DNA of 64,000 nucleotides from Bradyrhizobium sp. SZCCT0153 (lineage in GTDB: Bacteria > Pseudomonadota > Alphaproteobacteria > Rhizobiales > Xanthobacteraceae): positions 1,399,001 through 1,463,000 of the forward strand of contig NZ_JAFCKS010000001.1 of assembly GCF_018129995.1 (NCBI RefSeq). Reading direction: 5' to 3'. The notes under the pieces were generated by a model. The model was not told the DNA's origin, ran no database searches, and worked only from the letters and a program-made list of their open reading frames with translations. The translations under genes were made by a program, and so were the position numbers. Below are positions 36,325-44,559 of this stretch, piece by piece; the stretch's first letter is position 1; each line of letters opens with the position of its first letter.

Positions 36325-36351
36325 TGTCGGGCGCAACCGGCTCTCTTCGTC
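36325..36351 (+). promoter_or_regulatory. ECF42-type promoter upstream of SRPBCC-VOC genes
   Basis: TGTCGG (36325-36330), 17 bp, CGTC (36348-36351), ending 26 bp before the SRPBCC start. A CAAAATTATTC stretch stands upstream, like the A/T-rich stretch before the other sites. Direct evidence that the sigma factor gene's neighbours form a separate transcription unit under the same promoter type. Confidence 0.75.
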
Positions 36352-36377
36352 CTAAGCCCGTATCCAGGGAGCCATTC

Positions 36378-36914
36378 ATGCTGAAAGCCATTGCCATCAT
36401 CGCCATCCTGCTCGCGGCCGGAATCGTGAGCGTACTCGTCTTTGCCTTGACGAAGCCCGACACATTCCGCGTCGAGCGCAGCCTCGCCGTGAAGGCGCCG
36501 GCCAATGCGATCTATCCCCTGGTTGCCGATTTCCATCGCTGGACGGCCTGGTCACCCTATGAGGGCCGCGATCCCGCGATGAAGCGCAGCTTCGGCGGAA
36601 CTGCGGAAGGAAAGGGCGCGACCTATGCGTGGGACGGCAACAACAACGTCGGCTCCGGTCATATGGAGATCCTCGAGGCCAGTGCGTCGTCAAGGCTTCG
36701 GATCAAGCTCGATTTCGAGCGTCCCTTCGAAGGCCACAACACCGCGGAGTTCACCTTTGTGCCGCAAGGCGATGCCACATTGGTCACGTGGGCGATGTCC
36801 GGCCCGGCCCCGATCCTGTCCAAGGTCATGCAGGTGTTCATCAATATGGACACCATGATCGGCAAGGATTTCGAGGCGGGCTTGGCCAGCCTGAAGAAGC
36901 TCACCGAGAAGTAG
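36378..36914 (+). CDS. SRPBCC-family protein with N-terminal membrane anchor
   Basis: 178 residues; only the last part of a long open frame is credible, starting at the ATG at 36378. A hydrophobic anchor (AIAIIAILLAAGIVSVLVFAL) is followed by a START/polyketide-cyclase-like domain: VKAPANAIYPLVADFHRWTAWSPYEGRDPAM and a C-terminal helix. The fold binds hydrophobic ligands; related genes in ECF sigma neighbourhoods are annotated as AHSA1/SRPBCC. Function unknown. Likely co-expressed with the VOC gene 41 bp downstream. Confidence 0.9.
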   Translation: MLKAIAIIAILLAAGIVSVLVFALTKPDTFRVERSLAVKAPANAIYPLVADFHRWTAWSPYEGRDPAMKRSFGGTAEGKGATYAWDGNNNVGSGHMEILEASASSRLRIKLDFERPFEGHNTAEFTFVPQGDATLVTWAMSGPAPILSKVMQVFINMDTMIGKDFEAGLASLKKLTEK

Positions 36915-36955
36915 CACCCTCACGGCCCAAGGAAGCGAAGAAGAGGAGAGAAACG

Positions 36956-37369
36956 ATGCTCAATCCCTATCTTTTCTATCAGGACACCTGCGAAGCGGCG
37001 TTCAATTATTACGCCAAGGCTCTCGGCGGCAAGATCGAAGCGATGATGCGTTCGTCGGAGGCGCCGCCGGACATGGCGGCCGCGCCCGGCCGCGAGAAGA
37101 CGATCATGCATGCGCGTATGTCGCTGCCCGGCGGCAGCGTGCTGATGGCCTCGGACGCGCCGCCCGAGCATTTTAAGAAAGCCCAGGGCTTTTCGGTCTC
37201 GCTGACGGTCGCGGACCCCGCGGAAGGCGAGCGCAAGTTCAACGCGCTCGCCGATGGCGGTAGCGTCACCATGCCCTTCAGCAAGACGTTCTGGGCCAAG
37301 GGCTTCGGCATGTGCGTCGACAAGTTCGGCATTCCCTGGATGGTGAACTGCCCCGCCGAGGGAATGTGA
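36956..37369 (+). CDS. VOC-family protein (PhnB/glyoxalase-like)
   Basis: 137 residues behind an AGGAGAG site. NPYLFYQDTCEAAFNYYAKALGGKIEAMM is the start of PhnB-like members of the vicinal-oxygen-chelate fold, and FGIPWMVNCP is the usual C-terminal strand. Canonical metal ligands are not all recognisable, as is common for PhnB-like proteins. Such genes are frequent partners of ECF/DGPF clusters. Reaction unknown. Confidence 0.92.
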   Translation: MLNPYLFYQDTCEAAFNYYAKALGGKIEAMMRSSEAPPDMAAAPGREKTIMHARMSLPGGSVLMASDAPPEHFKKAQGFSVSLTVADPAEGERKFNALADGGSVTMPFSKTFWAKGFGMCVDKFGIPWMVNCPAEGM

Positions 37370-37468
37370 CGGACGCGATCGCCTGACGCGCGAACAGGTC
37401 ATCCCTCTCTTTGCCGTTGCGGGAGAGGGAGACTTGTAACGTGCGGCGGATCCGGCCCGCGTGCTCGC

Positions 37469-37822
37469 TCAGCGGACCGACCCGGTTACGTCGATTCCCG
37501 GTGACGGGCCTGACGGAACGCAGCGAGGGCAGATCACAAGCTTGGTGCCGAGCTGCCTGTCGTTTTCCGCTTCGATCTCGTCATGGACCACCCACCACGC
37601 CTCGGAGTACGGGCGCAAGGTGCCGAGCACTCTTTCCCGCTCCTGGTTCGAATTACGCTCCGCAGGAGCTTGGCTCGCCACACGACGCTTTGTGACGGAG
37701 GGTCGATTCGGATCCTGACCGAGGCCGTCCCATGCAATCGGACGGCGCTCCTGCGCAGGCGCGACTGCGCATCCCATCAGCGTTGCGCAAAAAGTAAGCA
37801 AGATGAAGCCGTGTCGCATCAT
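37469..37822 (-). CDS. Small putative lipoprotein, unknown function
   Basis: 117 residues from MMRHG. An N-terminal hydrophobic stretch ends in LMGC with Cys18, a lipobox-like site, followed by a charged, Arg-rich mature part with a WWVVHDEIEAEND segment and two cysteines (ICPRC). I do not recognise the family. The plus-strand frames across this stretch are Arg/Pro-rich shadows. The start is uncertain: ten codons upstream is also possible but destroys the signal. Confidence 0.6.
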   Translation of the reverse strand: MMRHGFILLTFCATLMGCAVAPAQERRPIAWDGLGQDPNRPSVTKRRVASQAPAERNSNQERERVLGTLRPYSEAWWVVHDEIEAENDRQLGTKLVICPRCVPSGPSPGIDVTGSVR

Positions 37823-38106
37823 GGCGGACCCCTGGTGCGGTACGCGACACACAAACTCCGCATGCGGATACTTGCATCGTGACCGTTAAATGGAACCTAA
37901 GGGAAACGCGTGGCCGGAATGGCTGAATATGATTCTTGCTCTGACATCACATTGCGAGAGCAGTGCGGCCGCTTCGTGAAATGATGTGGACCGCATCGCA
38001 CAACAACTGGCGCAATATTGGGCTGTGAACCCCGAGACAGAATCGCTAATAATTTCTTCATAAATTCTACAAACTGGGGTGGGCGTAACTTGGAAGGGAG
38101 CGACCG

Positions 38107-38199
38107 ATGGCGGCGGCGCTACAAATCAATTTTGCACTTTGGGGCATGCTCATCTGCGCGAGTCTGGAATTGGCGCAGGCGATCCAGAGGCTCTATTAG
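38107..38199 (+). CDS. 30-residue putative membrane microprotein
   Basis: ATG at 38107 stands six bases after a near-ideal ribosome-binding site (GGAAGGGAG, 38092-38100). The product begins MAAALQINFALWGM, continues with a hydrophobic LICASLELAQ and ends IQRLY before TAG: one short transmembrane or amphipathic helix. The stretch upstream (38042-38072) is unusually A/T-rich with -10-like boxes, as expected of a promoter. It lies in an otherwise empty gap between a lipoprotein gene and a tail-anchored protein gene. Not recognisable as a known family. Confidence 0.5.
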   Translation: MAAALQINFALWGMLICASLELAQAIQRLY

Positions 38200-38254
38200 G
38201 ATTAGGGCCTGACCAGGCGCGAGACCGGCGCAATCTTGCCAGCCCGCTTGCGTG

Positions 38255-38689
38255 CTAGCTCACGAGCAGTGCGATGAGCGTGAAGCTGACACTTGCGATC
38301 ACGATCATCGAGACGATGTAGTTGCGCGGCTGAGCCGTACGCGCGGGCGGTCGCTGCCGTCGCGGTGGCTCGCTGATTTGCCGGACCGGCTCCGTCGGTG
38401 CGCCCCCGGCCTCTGCGCCCGAGCCGATATATTTCACATAAAGCTCGAGCAGTCGCAGCTCGGACGCCAAATCCATCAGGCCCTCGCGGTCGCGCCGCGA
38501 CAGCAATTCGAATTCGACGGTTTCTTCGGAGCTCAGTTGGCCAAGGACGATGCGTCCCCGGTCCGAGAGGCGGTAGTGGAAATCGAGGGGCTGCATAGCC
38601 TGCGACCCGTTTGAAAATGAGTAATCCCGAAAATGCGGAGCCATCGTAGTCTGCGACCACTGCTGGGATTGTGACGGCCCCGCGGCCAT
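38255..38689 (-). CDS. Hypothetical tail-anchored protein
   Basis: 144 residues. The centre has FHYRLSDRGRIVLGQLSSEETVEFELLSRRDREGLMDLASELRLLELYVKYIG, probably helical. A Pro/Arg-rich linker follows, and a single C-terminal membrane helix (YIVSMIVIASVSFTLIALLVS) ends the protein. This topology implies a cytosolic domain anchored by its tail. ATG codons at 38644 and 38596 (MQPLDFHY) are plausible starts, and the first ~30 residues are doubtful. Family not recognised. Confidence 0.62.
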   Translation of the reverse strand: MAAGPSQSQQWSQTTMAPHFRDYSFSNGSQAMQPLDFHYRLSDRGRIVLGQLSSEETVEFELLSRRDREGLMDLASELRLLELYVKYIGSGAEAGGAPTEPVRQISEPPRRQRPPARTAQPRNYIVSMIVIASVSFTLIALLVS

Positions 38690-38886
38690 CGCGATCCGGC
38701 AGCGGCCTCAATCTGGACGGCACCATCATAGAGATTCAGGAAAGGCCGGAAACCGCATAAATTTGGCAGGCATTGCGAAGCGCTTGAGCGAATTTGGCAC
38801 CCGCAGAGCCGGAATATCGCGAGATTGCCTAATCGTCGGACAGCGGCGGATGCAACATGGTCAGGCTGCGCGGACTCGCCTGATCC

Positions 38887-39324
38887 TCACCGGCAGCGCG
38901 GATAGATTGCGGCGAGGTCGCGCCCCTTCAACAAAAGCAGCCGCGACGAGAGGCCACCGCGGCGGCTGATCCAGTCGCGCACCGGACCGGGATAGGCTTC
39001 CAGCACCGCGTCGGATGCTTCCGGCTCGGCATAGAAGCGTCCATGCCGGTCGACCGAGCGCGCTGCATGGAAGCCGAGCACGGCCCGCTTCGTGACGCAG
39101 ATGCGCTCACCCGGCACGATGCTCAGCACCAGCGTGCAGGCGGAGAGGCAGGGACCGTCGATCACCACGCGCTCGCCGCTCTCGCGCACCTTCTCGAACA
39201 AATCGAGGAATGGTCCGACCCGTCCGCCCGGCGACTGGATGATGCGGATTTCGGCTGACGCCGGTGCCGAGGCGAGGATGGTCGCTGCGAGCGTCAGGGC
39301 TTTGAGCAGGAACACGCGTCGCAT
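38887..39324 (-). CDS. Exported ClpP/crotonase-fold-like protein (COG3904 type)
   Basis: 145 residues starting MRRVFLLKAL; the longer frame upstream is Arg/Ser-rich noise. A signal peptide ends ASAPASA. The mature part has IIQSPGGRVGPFLDLFEKVRESGERVVIDGPCLSACTLVLS then RAVLGFHAARS. Ser61 in the CLSAC turn and His86 in GFHAA occupy the places of the ClpP nucleophile and histidine. Hydrolase activity is therefore possible in the periplasm but unproven; the Asp of a triad is not obvious. Monocistronic or with the SDR 34 bp upstream on the same strand. Confidence 0.75.
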   Translation of the reverse strand: MRRVFLLKALTLAATILASAPASAEIRIIQSPGGRVGPFLDLFEKVRESGERVVIDGPCLSACTLVLSIVPGERICVTKRAVLGFHAARSVDRHGRFYAEPEASDAVLEAYPGPVRDWISRRGGLSSRLLLLKGRDLAAIYPRCR

Positions 39325-39358
39325 GGAGCACTCCACAAGCTCGATCCCTGCAAATAAT

Positions 39359-40147
39359 CTATCCGTTCCGGCGCTGCCCGCGCAACGTCGGCAGGCCGAT
39401 GCCCGCCGCATCGAAGCCGCCATCGACGGCCAAAATCTGGCCGGTGATGTAGCTCGATCGGTCCGAGCACAGGAAAAAGATCGCTTCGGCGAGTTCCTCT
39501 TCCAGGCCGTAGCGGTTGAGCGGAACGGCGTCGTGATAGTCGGCGCGGATCTCGGGGGTGTGTACCTGCTTCGCCATCGCGGTGTCGACCGGCCCCGGCG
39601 CGACCGCATTGACGCGGATGTTGAGGGCGGCGAGCTCGACCGCGAGCTGCTTGGTGAGATGCGCGAGACCCGCCTTGCTGGTGCCGTAGGCCGAACGCAG
39701 TGTCGAGGCGCGCACCGCCGAGATCGAGGTGATGTTGACGATGGCGCCGCCATTGCCGTCGCGCATCAGCGGCACCGCCGCCTTGGTGCAGAGGAACGGG
39801 CCGGTGAGGTTGACCGCCATGATCCTGTTCCAATCGGCGTCGCTGGTCTCCAGCACCGGCGCGAACACGGCGACGCCGGCGTTGTTGACGAGGGCATCGA
39901 GCCGGCCGAAGCGGCTCATGACCGCGGCCATCGCAGCTCCCACGGCCGCTGCGTCGGAGACGTCGCAGGTGATCGCCAGAGTCGCCTCGGCCTGGCCGAT
40001 CCCGGCGACCGCGCGGCCGAGCAGCTCGCCCTCGACGTCGAGCAGCGCCACGCGCCAGCCCTCGGCCAGGAACTTCTTCGCGGTCGCAAGCCCGATGCCG
40101 CGCGCGGCTCCGGTGACGAGGGCGATTTTTTGCGGGGCTTGCGGCAT
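39359..40147 (-). CDS. SDR-family oxidoreductase
   Basis: 262 residues from MPQAPQKIALVTG; GTG at 40192 would add 15 residues. The set is complete: GAARGIGLA, LVNNAGVAV, the catalytic Ser-Tyr-Lys (YGTSK) and VAPGPVDTAMAK. C-terminal ITGQILAVDGGFDAAG is the usual NAD(P)-SDR tail. Alcohol/ketone or sugar substrate unknown. Same strand as the ClpP-like gene, 34 bp apart. Confidence 0.92.
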   Translation of the reverse strand: MPQAPQKIALVTGAARGIGLATAKKFLAEGWRVALLDVEGELLGRAVAGIGQAEATLAITCDVSDAAAVGAAMAAVMSRFGRLDALVNNAGVAVFAPVLETSDADWNRIMAVNLTGPFLCTKAAVPLMRDGNGGAIVNITSISAVRASTLRSAYGTSKAGLAHLTKQLAVELAALNIRVNAVAPGPVDTAMAKQVHTPEIRADYHDAVPLNRYGLEEELAEAIFFLCSDRSSYITGQILAVDGGFDAAGIGLPTLRGQRRNG

Positions 40148-40336
40148 CGGCTGATCTGTCCTGTGTCGAAAAGGCTGGTCGTGCGTGAGCACGCCTTCCT
40201 TTTACTTCGCTTTCATGCCGGCGAGGAAGACCAGATCATACCCCTCGAGCGAATGCGTCTGCGCGGACGATCCACGTCCGTCACCCTGCGAGGCTCACCG
40301 TGCTGCGCACGGCGAGTGCGGGTGCACAGTTCTTGC

Positions 40337-42001
40337 CTATGACAGCTCCGCCGAGGCGCGCTGCATGTTGGCCGACATGTCCGAGGTCACGATGCTCTGC
40401 TCCTCGACCGCGGCGGCGGTGGAGGCGATGAACTCGTTGACGCCGGCGATCGCAACCTTGATCGCGGTGAGCGAGCTTGCCACGTCGCCGGAGATGGTGT
40501 TCAGCGCGTCGATCTCGGAGGTGATGGTGTCGGTTGCCTGCTTGGCCTGGTTGGCGAGGCTCTTCACCTCGGAGGCGACCACCGCGAAGCCGCGGCCGGC
40601 CTCGCCCGCGCGCGCCGATTCGATCGTGGCGTTGAGCGCGAGCAGGTTGATCTGGCCGGTGATGCCGGAAATCATCTCGACGATGCCGCTCATCGCCTGC
40701 GCCGCCGTGTTCAGCCGCTGCGCCTGGCCGTCCGCGGCCTCGACGCGGGTGGTCGCGACCTTGGAGGTCTCGCGCGACTTCGCCATGGTTTCGGAGATCT
40801 CGCGGATCGAGGCGCTCATCTGCTCGCTGCCGGCCGCGACCGCCTCTATCAGTCCGCGCGCATTGTCGGCCTTCTTGCGGCCGATCGCCTGCGCGGTGAT
40901 GTCGGTGGCGTATTTCACCACCTTGTACGGCCTGCCGTTGAGGTCGAGGATCGGATTGTAGGAGGCCTGGATCCATATCTCGCGGCCGCCCTTGGCGATG
41001 CGCTTGTATTCGGCGGCCTGGTATTCGCCGCGGTTGAGCGTCTCCCAGAACTGGCGGTAGGACGCCGCGTTCTTCTCATCCGGCTCGACGAACATGGAGT
41101 GGTGCCGCCCCTTGATCTCCTCCAGCGAATAGCCCATCGCCTTGAGGAAGTTCTCGTTGGCGGTGCGGATCGTCCCGTCCATGTTGAACTCGATCACCGC
41201 CTGCGATTTCTGGATCGCGGCGAGCTGACCGTCATTGTCGGCCGCCTTCATCTTCTGCGCTGTGACGTCGGTTGCGAACTTGACCACCTTGAACGGCTTG
41301 CCGGTCTCGTCGAGGATCGGGTTGTAGGTCGCCAGGATCCAGATCTCCTTGCCGCCCTTGCCGAGCCGCTTGTATTCGGCAGCCTCGAACTCGCCGCGGT
41401 TCAGCTTGGCCCAGAACGCGGCATAGGCCGCGTCGGCGCGGTCCTCGGGCGTCACGAACATGCTGTGGTGCTTGCCCTGGATCTCGTCGAGCGAATAGCC
41501 CATCGCGCCCAGGAAGTTCTCGTTGGCGGTGAGGATGGTGCCGTCCATCTTGAATTCGATCACGGCCTGCGCACGGTTGACTGCGGCGATCTTGCCGGCA
41601 TCCTCCATGGTCTTGACCTTGTACGCCGTGATGTCGGTGGCGAACTTGATGAAGCTGATCACCTTGCCGCTCGGGTCGCGCAGCGGCGCGTAGGAGGCGT
41701 GGACCCAGACCTCCTTGCCGTTCTTGCCGAAGCGCTTGTATTGCGTGGTCTGGAATTCGCCCCGGTTCAGGCTGGCCCAGAAGTCGCGATAGCGGGCGCT
41801 CTCGCGTTCGGCCGGGCTGACGAAGATGCTGTGATGCTTGCCCTTGATCTCCGAGAGCGTATAGCCGCTCATCCTGAGGAGATTTTCATTGGCATCGAGA
41901 ATGGTGCCGTCAAGGCCGAATTCGATCACGGCCTGCGAGCGATCGAGCGCTTCGACTTCCGCGATCGCGTGTCGGGTCTTGCTGCTTTGGAAATTGAACA
42001 C
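40337..42001 (-). CDS. Cytosolic methyl-accepting protein with three tandem PAS domains
   Basis: 554 residues from a GTG at 42001 preceded by GGAG with a 6-base spacer; this start gives [10 protein letters not shown], better than the longer frame. Three near-identical PAS-PAC units begin at [38 protein letters not shown] and [19 protein letters not shown], each about 120 residues with a FATDIT/YATDIT end. A short C-terminal methyl-accepting domain carries [36 protein letters not shown]. No membrane segment: probably an intracellular redox/energy or aerotaxis sensor. The PAS repeats look recently duplicated. Confidence 0.93.
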   Translation of the reverse strand: MFNFQSSKTRHAIAEVEALDRSQAVIEFGLDGTILDANENLLRMSGYTLSEIKGKHHSIFVSPAERESARYRDFWASLNRGEFQTTQYKRFGKNGKEVWVHASYAPLRDPSGKVISFIKFATDITAYKVKTMEDAGKIAAVNRAQAVIEFKMDGTILTANENFLGAMGYSLDEIQGKHHSMFVTPEDRADAAYAAFWAKLNRGEFEAAEYKRLGKGGKEIWILATYNPILDETGKPFKVVKFATDVTAQKMKAADNDGQLAAIQKSQAVIEFNMDGTIRTANENFLKAMGYSLEEIKGRHHSMFVEPDEKNAASYRQFWETLNRGEYQAAEYKRIAKGGREIWIQASYNPILDLNGRPYKVVKYATDITAQAIGRKKADNARGLIEAVAAGSEQMSASIREISETMAKSRETSKVATTRVEAADGQAQRLNTAAQAMSGIVEMISGITGQINLLALNATIESARAGEAGRGFAVVASEVKSLANQAKQATDTITSEIDALNTISGDVASSLTAIKVAIAGVNEFIASTAAAVEEQSIVTSDMSANMQRASAELS

Positions 42002-42328
42002 GTGATGCTCCGCGCAATGTTCTTCGGAGCGAAGCGGCGGGGTCGCCGCGCCGTCGCGCCTGCTTAGAAAAGTTGCACGAGCGTGTTGAGCAATTGTAAA
42101 CCCTTGCAGCAGTTTGCGCCTGTTCCGTAGTTCCACGTGCGCGGCCATGTCGCTCTGGTTGCAGGCATTCCGGATTCATGTGCACAGCGGAGTTCATAGG
42201 CCGGGCAGTATTTGTACGGAGCAGATCGCAATATTTTTCGCGTCGCGGTGCCCGGAATACTCGTGCGCGATGTCGGCTCGGCCGCGCCTCGATCGTCTTC
42301 AGGACGATGTTGCTCACGGAACAAATCG
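42002..42328. other. 327-bp intergenic region with an ECF42-type promoter
   Basis: Divergent gap between the PAS chemoreceptor and the SnoaL-like gene. Apart from the promoter at 42271-42297, open frames here are short and of poor composition. I see no gene. Confidence 0.6.
42271..42297 (+). promoter_or_regulatory. ECF42-type promoter upstream of SnoaL-like gene
   Basis: TGTCGG (42271-42276), 17 bp, CGTC (42294-42297), 31 bp before the start at 42329. The bases around the -10, GATCGTCTTC, are identical to those of the site in front of the sigma operon (34497-34506). Confidence 0.72.
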
Positions 42329-42691
42329 ATGACCGACCCCGAGCGCCTGATTCGAGACCTCTTCGCCGCCTATCTCGGCAACGACCGGCAACGGGTCGCC
42401 GACGCACTGGCGGACGATTTTCGCTTCACCAGCCCGTTCGACGACGACCTCGACAAGGCGGCCTATTTCGGGCGCTGCTGGAAGGACACCGGCTGGATCG
42501 CGCGGCACGACATCGAGCGGATTTTCGTCCGGGGCGACGAGGCCTTTGTCACCTATCTCTGTCTGGCGACGGATGGCAGGAGCTTTCGCAACACGGAGTT
42601 CTTCAGCTTCGCCGGCGGCAAGGTTCGCCGTATCGAAGTCTATTTCGGCGCTGCCCGGCAGGATGGGCGCTTCCTGCCGCAGTCGCGCTAG
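42329..42691 (+). CDS. SnoaL-like / NTF2-fold protein
   Basis: 120 residues from MTDPERL. RDLFAAYLGNDRQRVADALADDFRFTSPFDDDLDKAAYFGRCW is the typical first half of SnoaL-like NTF2-fold proteins, followed by the beta-sheet with FVTYLCLATDGRSFRNTEFFSFAGGKVRRIEVYFG. Many such small proteins accompany ECF sigma and YCII genes as uncharacterised stress-response enzymes or ligand binders. Own ECF42-type promoter 31 bp upstream. Confidence 0.9.
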   Translation: MTDPERLIRDLFAAYLGNDRQRVADALADDFRFTSPFDDDLDKAAYFGRCWKDTGWIARHDIERIFVRGDEAFVTYLCLATDGRSFRNTEFFSFAGGKVRRIEVYFGAARQDGRFLPQSR

Positions 42692-42720
42692 CGGCCGGCG
42701 CAAAATAATTCCCGACAGCC

Positions 42721-42747
42721 TGTCGGTTCCGTCAGGGTTGGTTCGTC
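42721..42747 (+). promoter_or_regulatory. ECF42-type promoter upstream of second DGPF gene
   Basis: TGTCGG (42721-42726), 17 bp, CGTC (42744-42747); the leader to the start at 42859 is about 105 bases. The upstream stretch GCAAAATAATTCCCGACAGCC resembles the one at the sigma operon promoter. Confidence 0.75.
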
Positions 42748-42858
42748 TTGCAAGTGAGGGCTGGAGGTGAGGGCAGGCGGCTCGGGCCGTCGCTCCCCGT
42801 CCTTCCGGAGTGGCGCCTCGCCGTGCAACCCGGACGACAAAGCAAGCAAGGAATGCTC

Positions 42859-43263
42859 ATGCGATTCATGATGCTGATGATCCCGCTCGGCTACGAGACC
42901 GCGCCGCCCGACGTTCAACTCGATCCCGAGCGGGTCGCGGCGATGATGCGCTACAACGAGGTGCTGAAGGACGCGGGCGTGCTGATCACGCTCGACGGCC
43001 TGCATCCGCCGTCGATGGGCGCGCGCGTCTCGTTTGCGGCCGGCGAGCCGCTCGTGACCGATGGTCCCTTCACTGATGCCAAGGAAGTTTTGGGCGGCTA
43101 TTGGATGATCGAGGTTGCCTCGCGCGCCGAGGCGATTGCCTGGGCCAGGAAGTGCCCGGCCTCGCCGAACGAAATCATCGAGATCCGCCAGGTGCAGGAG
43201 ATGAGCGACTTTCCGCCCGACCTGCAGGAGGCCGCCGCCGGTTTCGGCGATCTGAAGAGGTAA
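42859..43263 (+). CDS. YciI-family DGPF-domain protein, second copy
   Basis: 134 residues; ATG at 42859 is six bases after AAGGA and is preferred over the ATG at 42853. VTDGPFTDAKEVLGGYWMIEVASRAEAIAWARKCP carries the intact DGPF motif. It is a paralogue of the sigma-linked protein at 34535 but has no sigma gene beside it. The shared promoter type links it to the same sigma factor. Probably co-transcribed with the YCII-like gene 58 bp downstream. Confidence 0.92.
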   Translation: MRFMMLMIPLGYETAPPDVQLDPERVAAMMRYNEVLKDAGVLITLDGLHPPSMGARVSFAAGEPLVTDGPFTDAKEVLGGYWMIEVASRAEAIAWARKCPASPNEIIEIRQVQEMSDFPPDLQEAAAGFGDLKR

Positions 43264-43321
43264 CCACAGCGGTCGCGAAGAAATCGCGGCTTCGTCAATC
43301 CATCAACAAAGGAGAGAACCG

Positions 43322-43684
43322 ATGAGCACCGACACCTATCTCGCCGTTTTCCTCGGCAGCAAGACCAGCCCCAAATGGGCCGCGTGGAACGCGATGCCCG
43401 AGGCCGAGCGCAAGGCGAAGGAGCAGGCGGGCATTGCGGGCTGGAAGGGCTGGGTCGAAAAGCACCAGGGCGCGATCCAGGCCATGGGAGGTCCGCTCGG
43501 CAAGACCAAGCAGGTCGATGGCAAGGGCATCGCCGACATCGCCAACGAGATGGGCGCCTTCACGGTGGTGCGCGCCGCGTCCCATGAAGCCGCGGCGAAG
43601 ATGTTCGAGAACCATCCGCACTTCGCGATCTTCCCCGGCGAACGCGTCGAGATCATGCCGGTCCTGCCGATCCCGGGCGGCTAG
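43322..43684 (+). CDS. YCII-related small protein
   Basis: 120 residues behind GGAGAG. WNAMPEAERKAKEQAGIAGWKGWVEKHQGAIQAMGGPLGKTKQV and HEAAAKMFENHPHFAIFPGERVEIMPVLPIPG match the YciI-like ferredoxin fold without a DGPF motif. Same cluster type as the other stress-linked small proteins. Function unknown. Confidence 0.88.
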   Translation: MSTDTYLAVFLGSKTSPKWAAWNAMPEAERKAKEQAGIAGWKGWVEKHQGAIQAMGGPLGKTKQVDGKGIADIANEMGAFTVVRAASHEAAAKMFENHPHFAIFPGERVEIMPVLPIPGG

Positions 43685-43760
43685 GACTTCGGCCGTCGCC
43701 CCGGACCGGGAGAATACGGTTAACCATCCCGGTCGCCGCTAGTGACCTTCGCGCCCGGCT

Positions 43761-43781
43761 CATGTAAAGCTCGTTCACATG
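43761..43781. promoter_or_regulatory. TetR operator O1 overlapping tetR start codon
   Basis: CATGTAAA-N5-TTCACATG, an 8-bp inverted repeat with one mismatch, whose right arm includes the ATG at 43779. The same TGTAAA-N5-TTYACA element recurs at 44587-44605. Predicted autorepression site. Confidence 0.65.
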
Positions 43782-44519
43782 AGCTGGCGCAAGGAGCAGC
43801 GCCGCGCCGAGCGCGGCTATCACCACGGCAATCTGAAGGAAGCCCTGTTGCAGGCCGCCCTCGGGCTGATTGCCGAGAAGGGCGCAGCCGGCTTCACATT
43901 TGCCGATGCCGCGCGCATGGCCGGCGTCAGCGCGGCAGCCCCGTACCGGCATTTCCGCGACCGCGACGAGCTGCTGTCCTCGATCGCGCAACGCGGTTTC
44001 GAGCAGTTCGAGGCGCGCCTGACCGCGGCCTGGGATGACGGGCGGCCCGATACCGTCACGGCGTTCGAGCGTGTCGGCCGGGCCTATCTCGCCTTCGCAC
44101 GCGAGGAGCCCGCGTTCTACAATGCGATGTTCGAATCCGGCCTTCCGGTCGATGCCAATCCGGCGCTTCAGGCCGCCAGCGAGCGGGCTTTCAACATCAT
44201 TCGCGCCGCGGCCGAGCGCCTGGCGGCGCTGGCGCCGCCGGGCACGCCGCGGCCGCCGGCGATGATGATGGCGCTGCACATCTGGTCGATGGCGCACGGC
44301 GTTGCCTCGCTGTTCTCGCGCGGCGATGCTGCGCGGCGCAAGCTGCCGATGTCGCCGGATGAGCTGCTCGAAGCCGAGGTGCTGATCTATCTGCGCGGTC
44401 TCGGTTTCCCGACCGACCGCCGTCCGCCGGCCAAGAGCGCCGAGCCGCCCCCGGTGCCGCCGGAGGCATCCTCCGGTTCCGGCGTGCCGCCCGGCGGTCC
44501 CTGGGGCAAGCCGAAATAA
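43779..44519 (+). CDS. TetR/AcrR-family regulator with WHG-type C-terminal domain
   Basis: 246 residues. N-terminal HTH: GNLKEALLQAALGLIAEKGAAGFTFADAARMAGVSAAAPYRHFRDRDELL (residues about 17-66). The C-terminal domain contains ALHIWSMAHGVASLF, the WHG-type signature. The tail is Pro/Gly-rich. Matching palindromes at its own start codon and in front of the DUF2852 gene downstream mark the likely targets. Confidence 0.93.
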   Translation: MSWRKEQRRAERGYHHGNLKEALLQAALGLIAEKGAAGFTFADAARMAGVSAAAPYRHFRDRDELLSSIAQRGFEQFEARLTAAWDDGRPDTVTAFERVGRAYLAFAREEPAFYNAMFESGLPVDANPALQAASERAFNIIRAAAERLAALAPPGTPRPPAMMMALHIWSMAHGVASLFSRGDAARRKLPMSPDELLEAEVLIYLRGLGFPTDRRPPAKSAEPPPVPPEASSGSGVPPGGPWGKPK

Positions 44520-44559
44520 AGTTGCGCAAATAATTCCGAGACCCTGTCGGGCGGCCGGC

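Noticed and set aside
38202-38729. 175-codon minus-strand frame overlapping the tail-anchored protein gene
   Set aside because: Arg/Ala/Pro-rich with no hydrophobic or structural logic; the other frame ends in a clean membrane helix.
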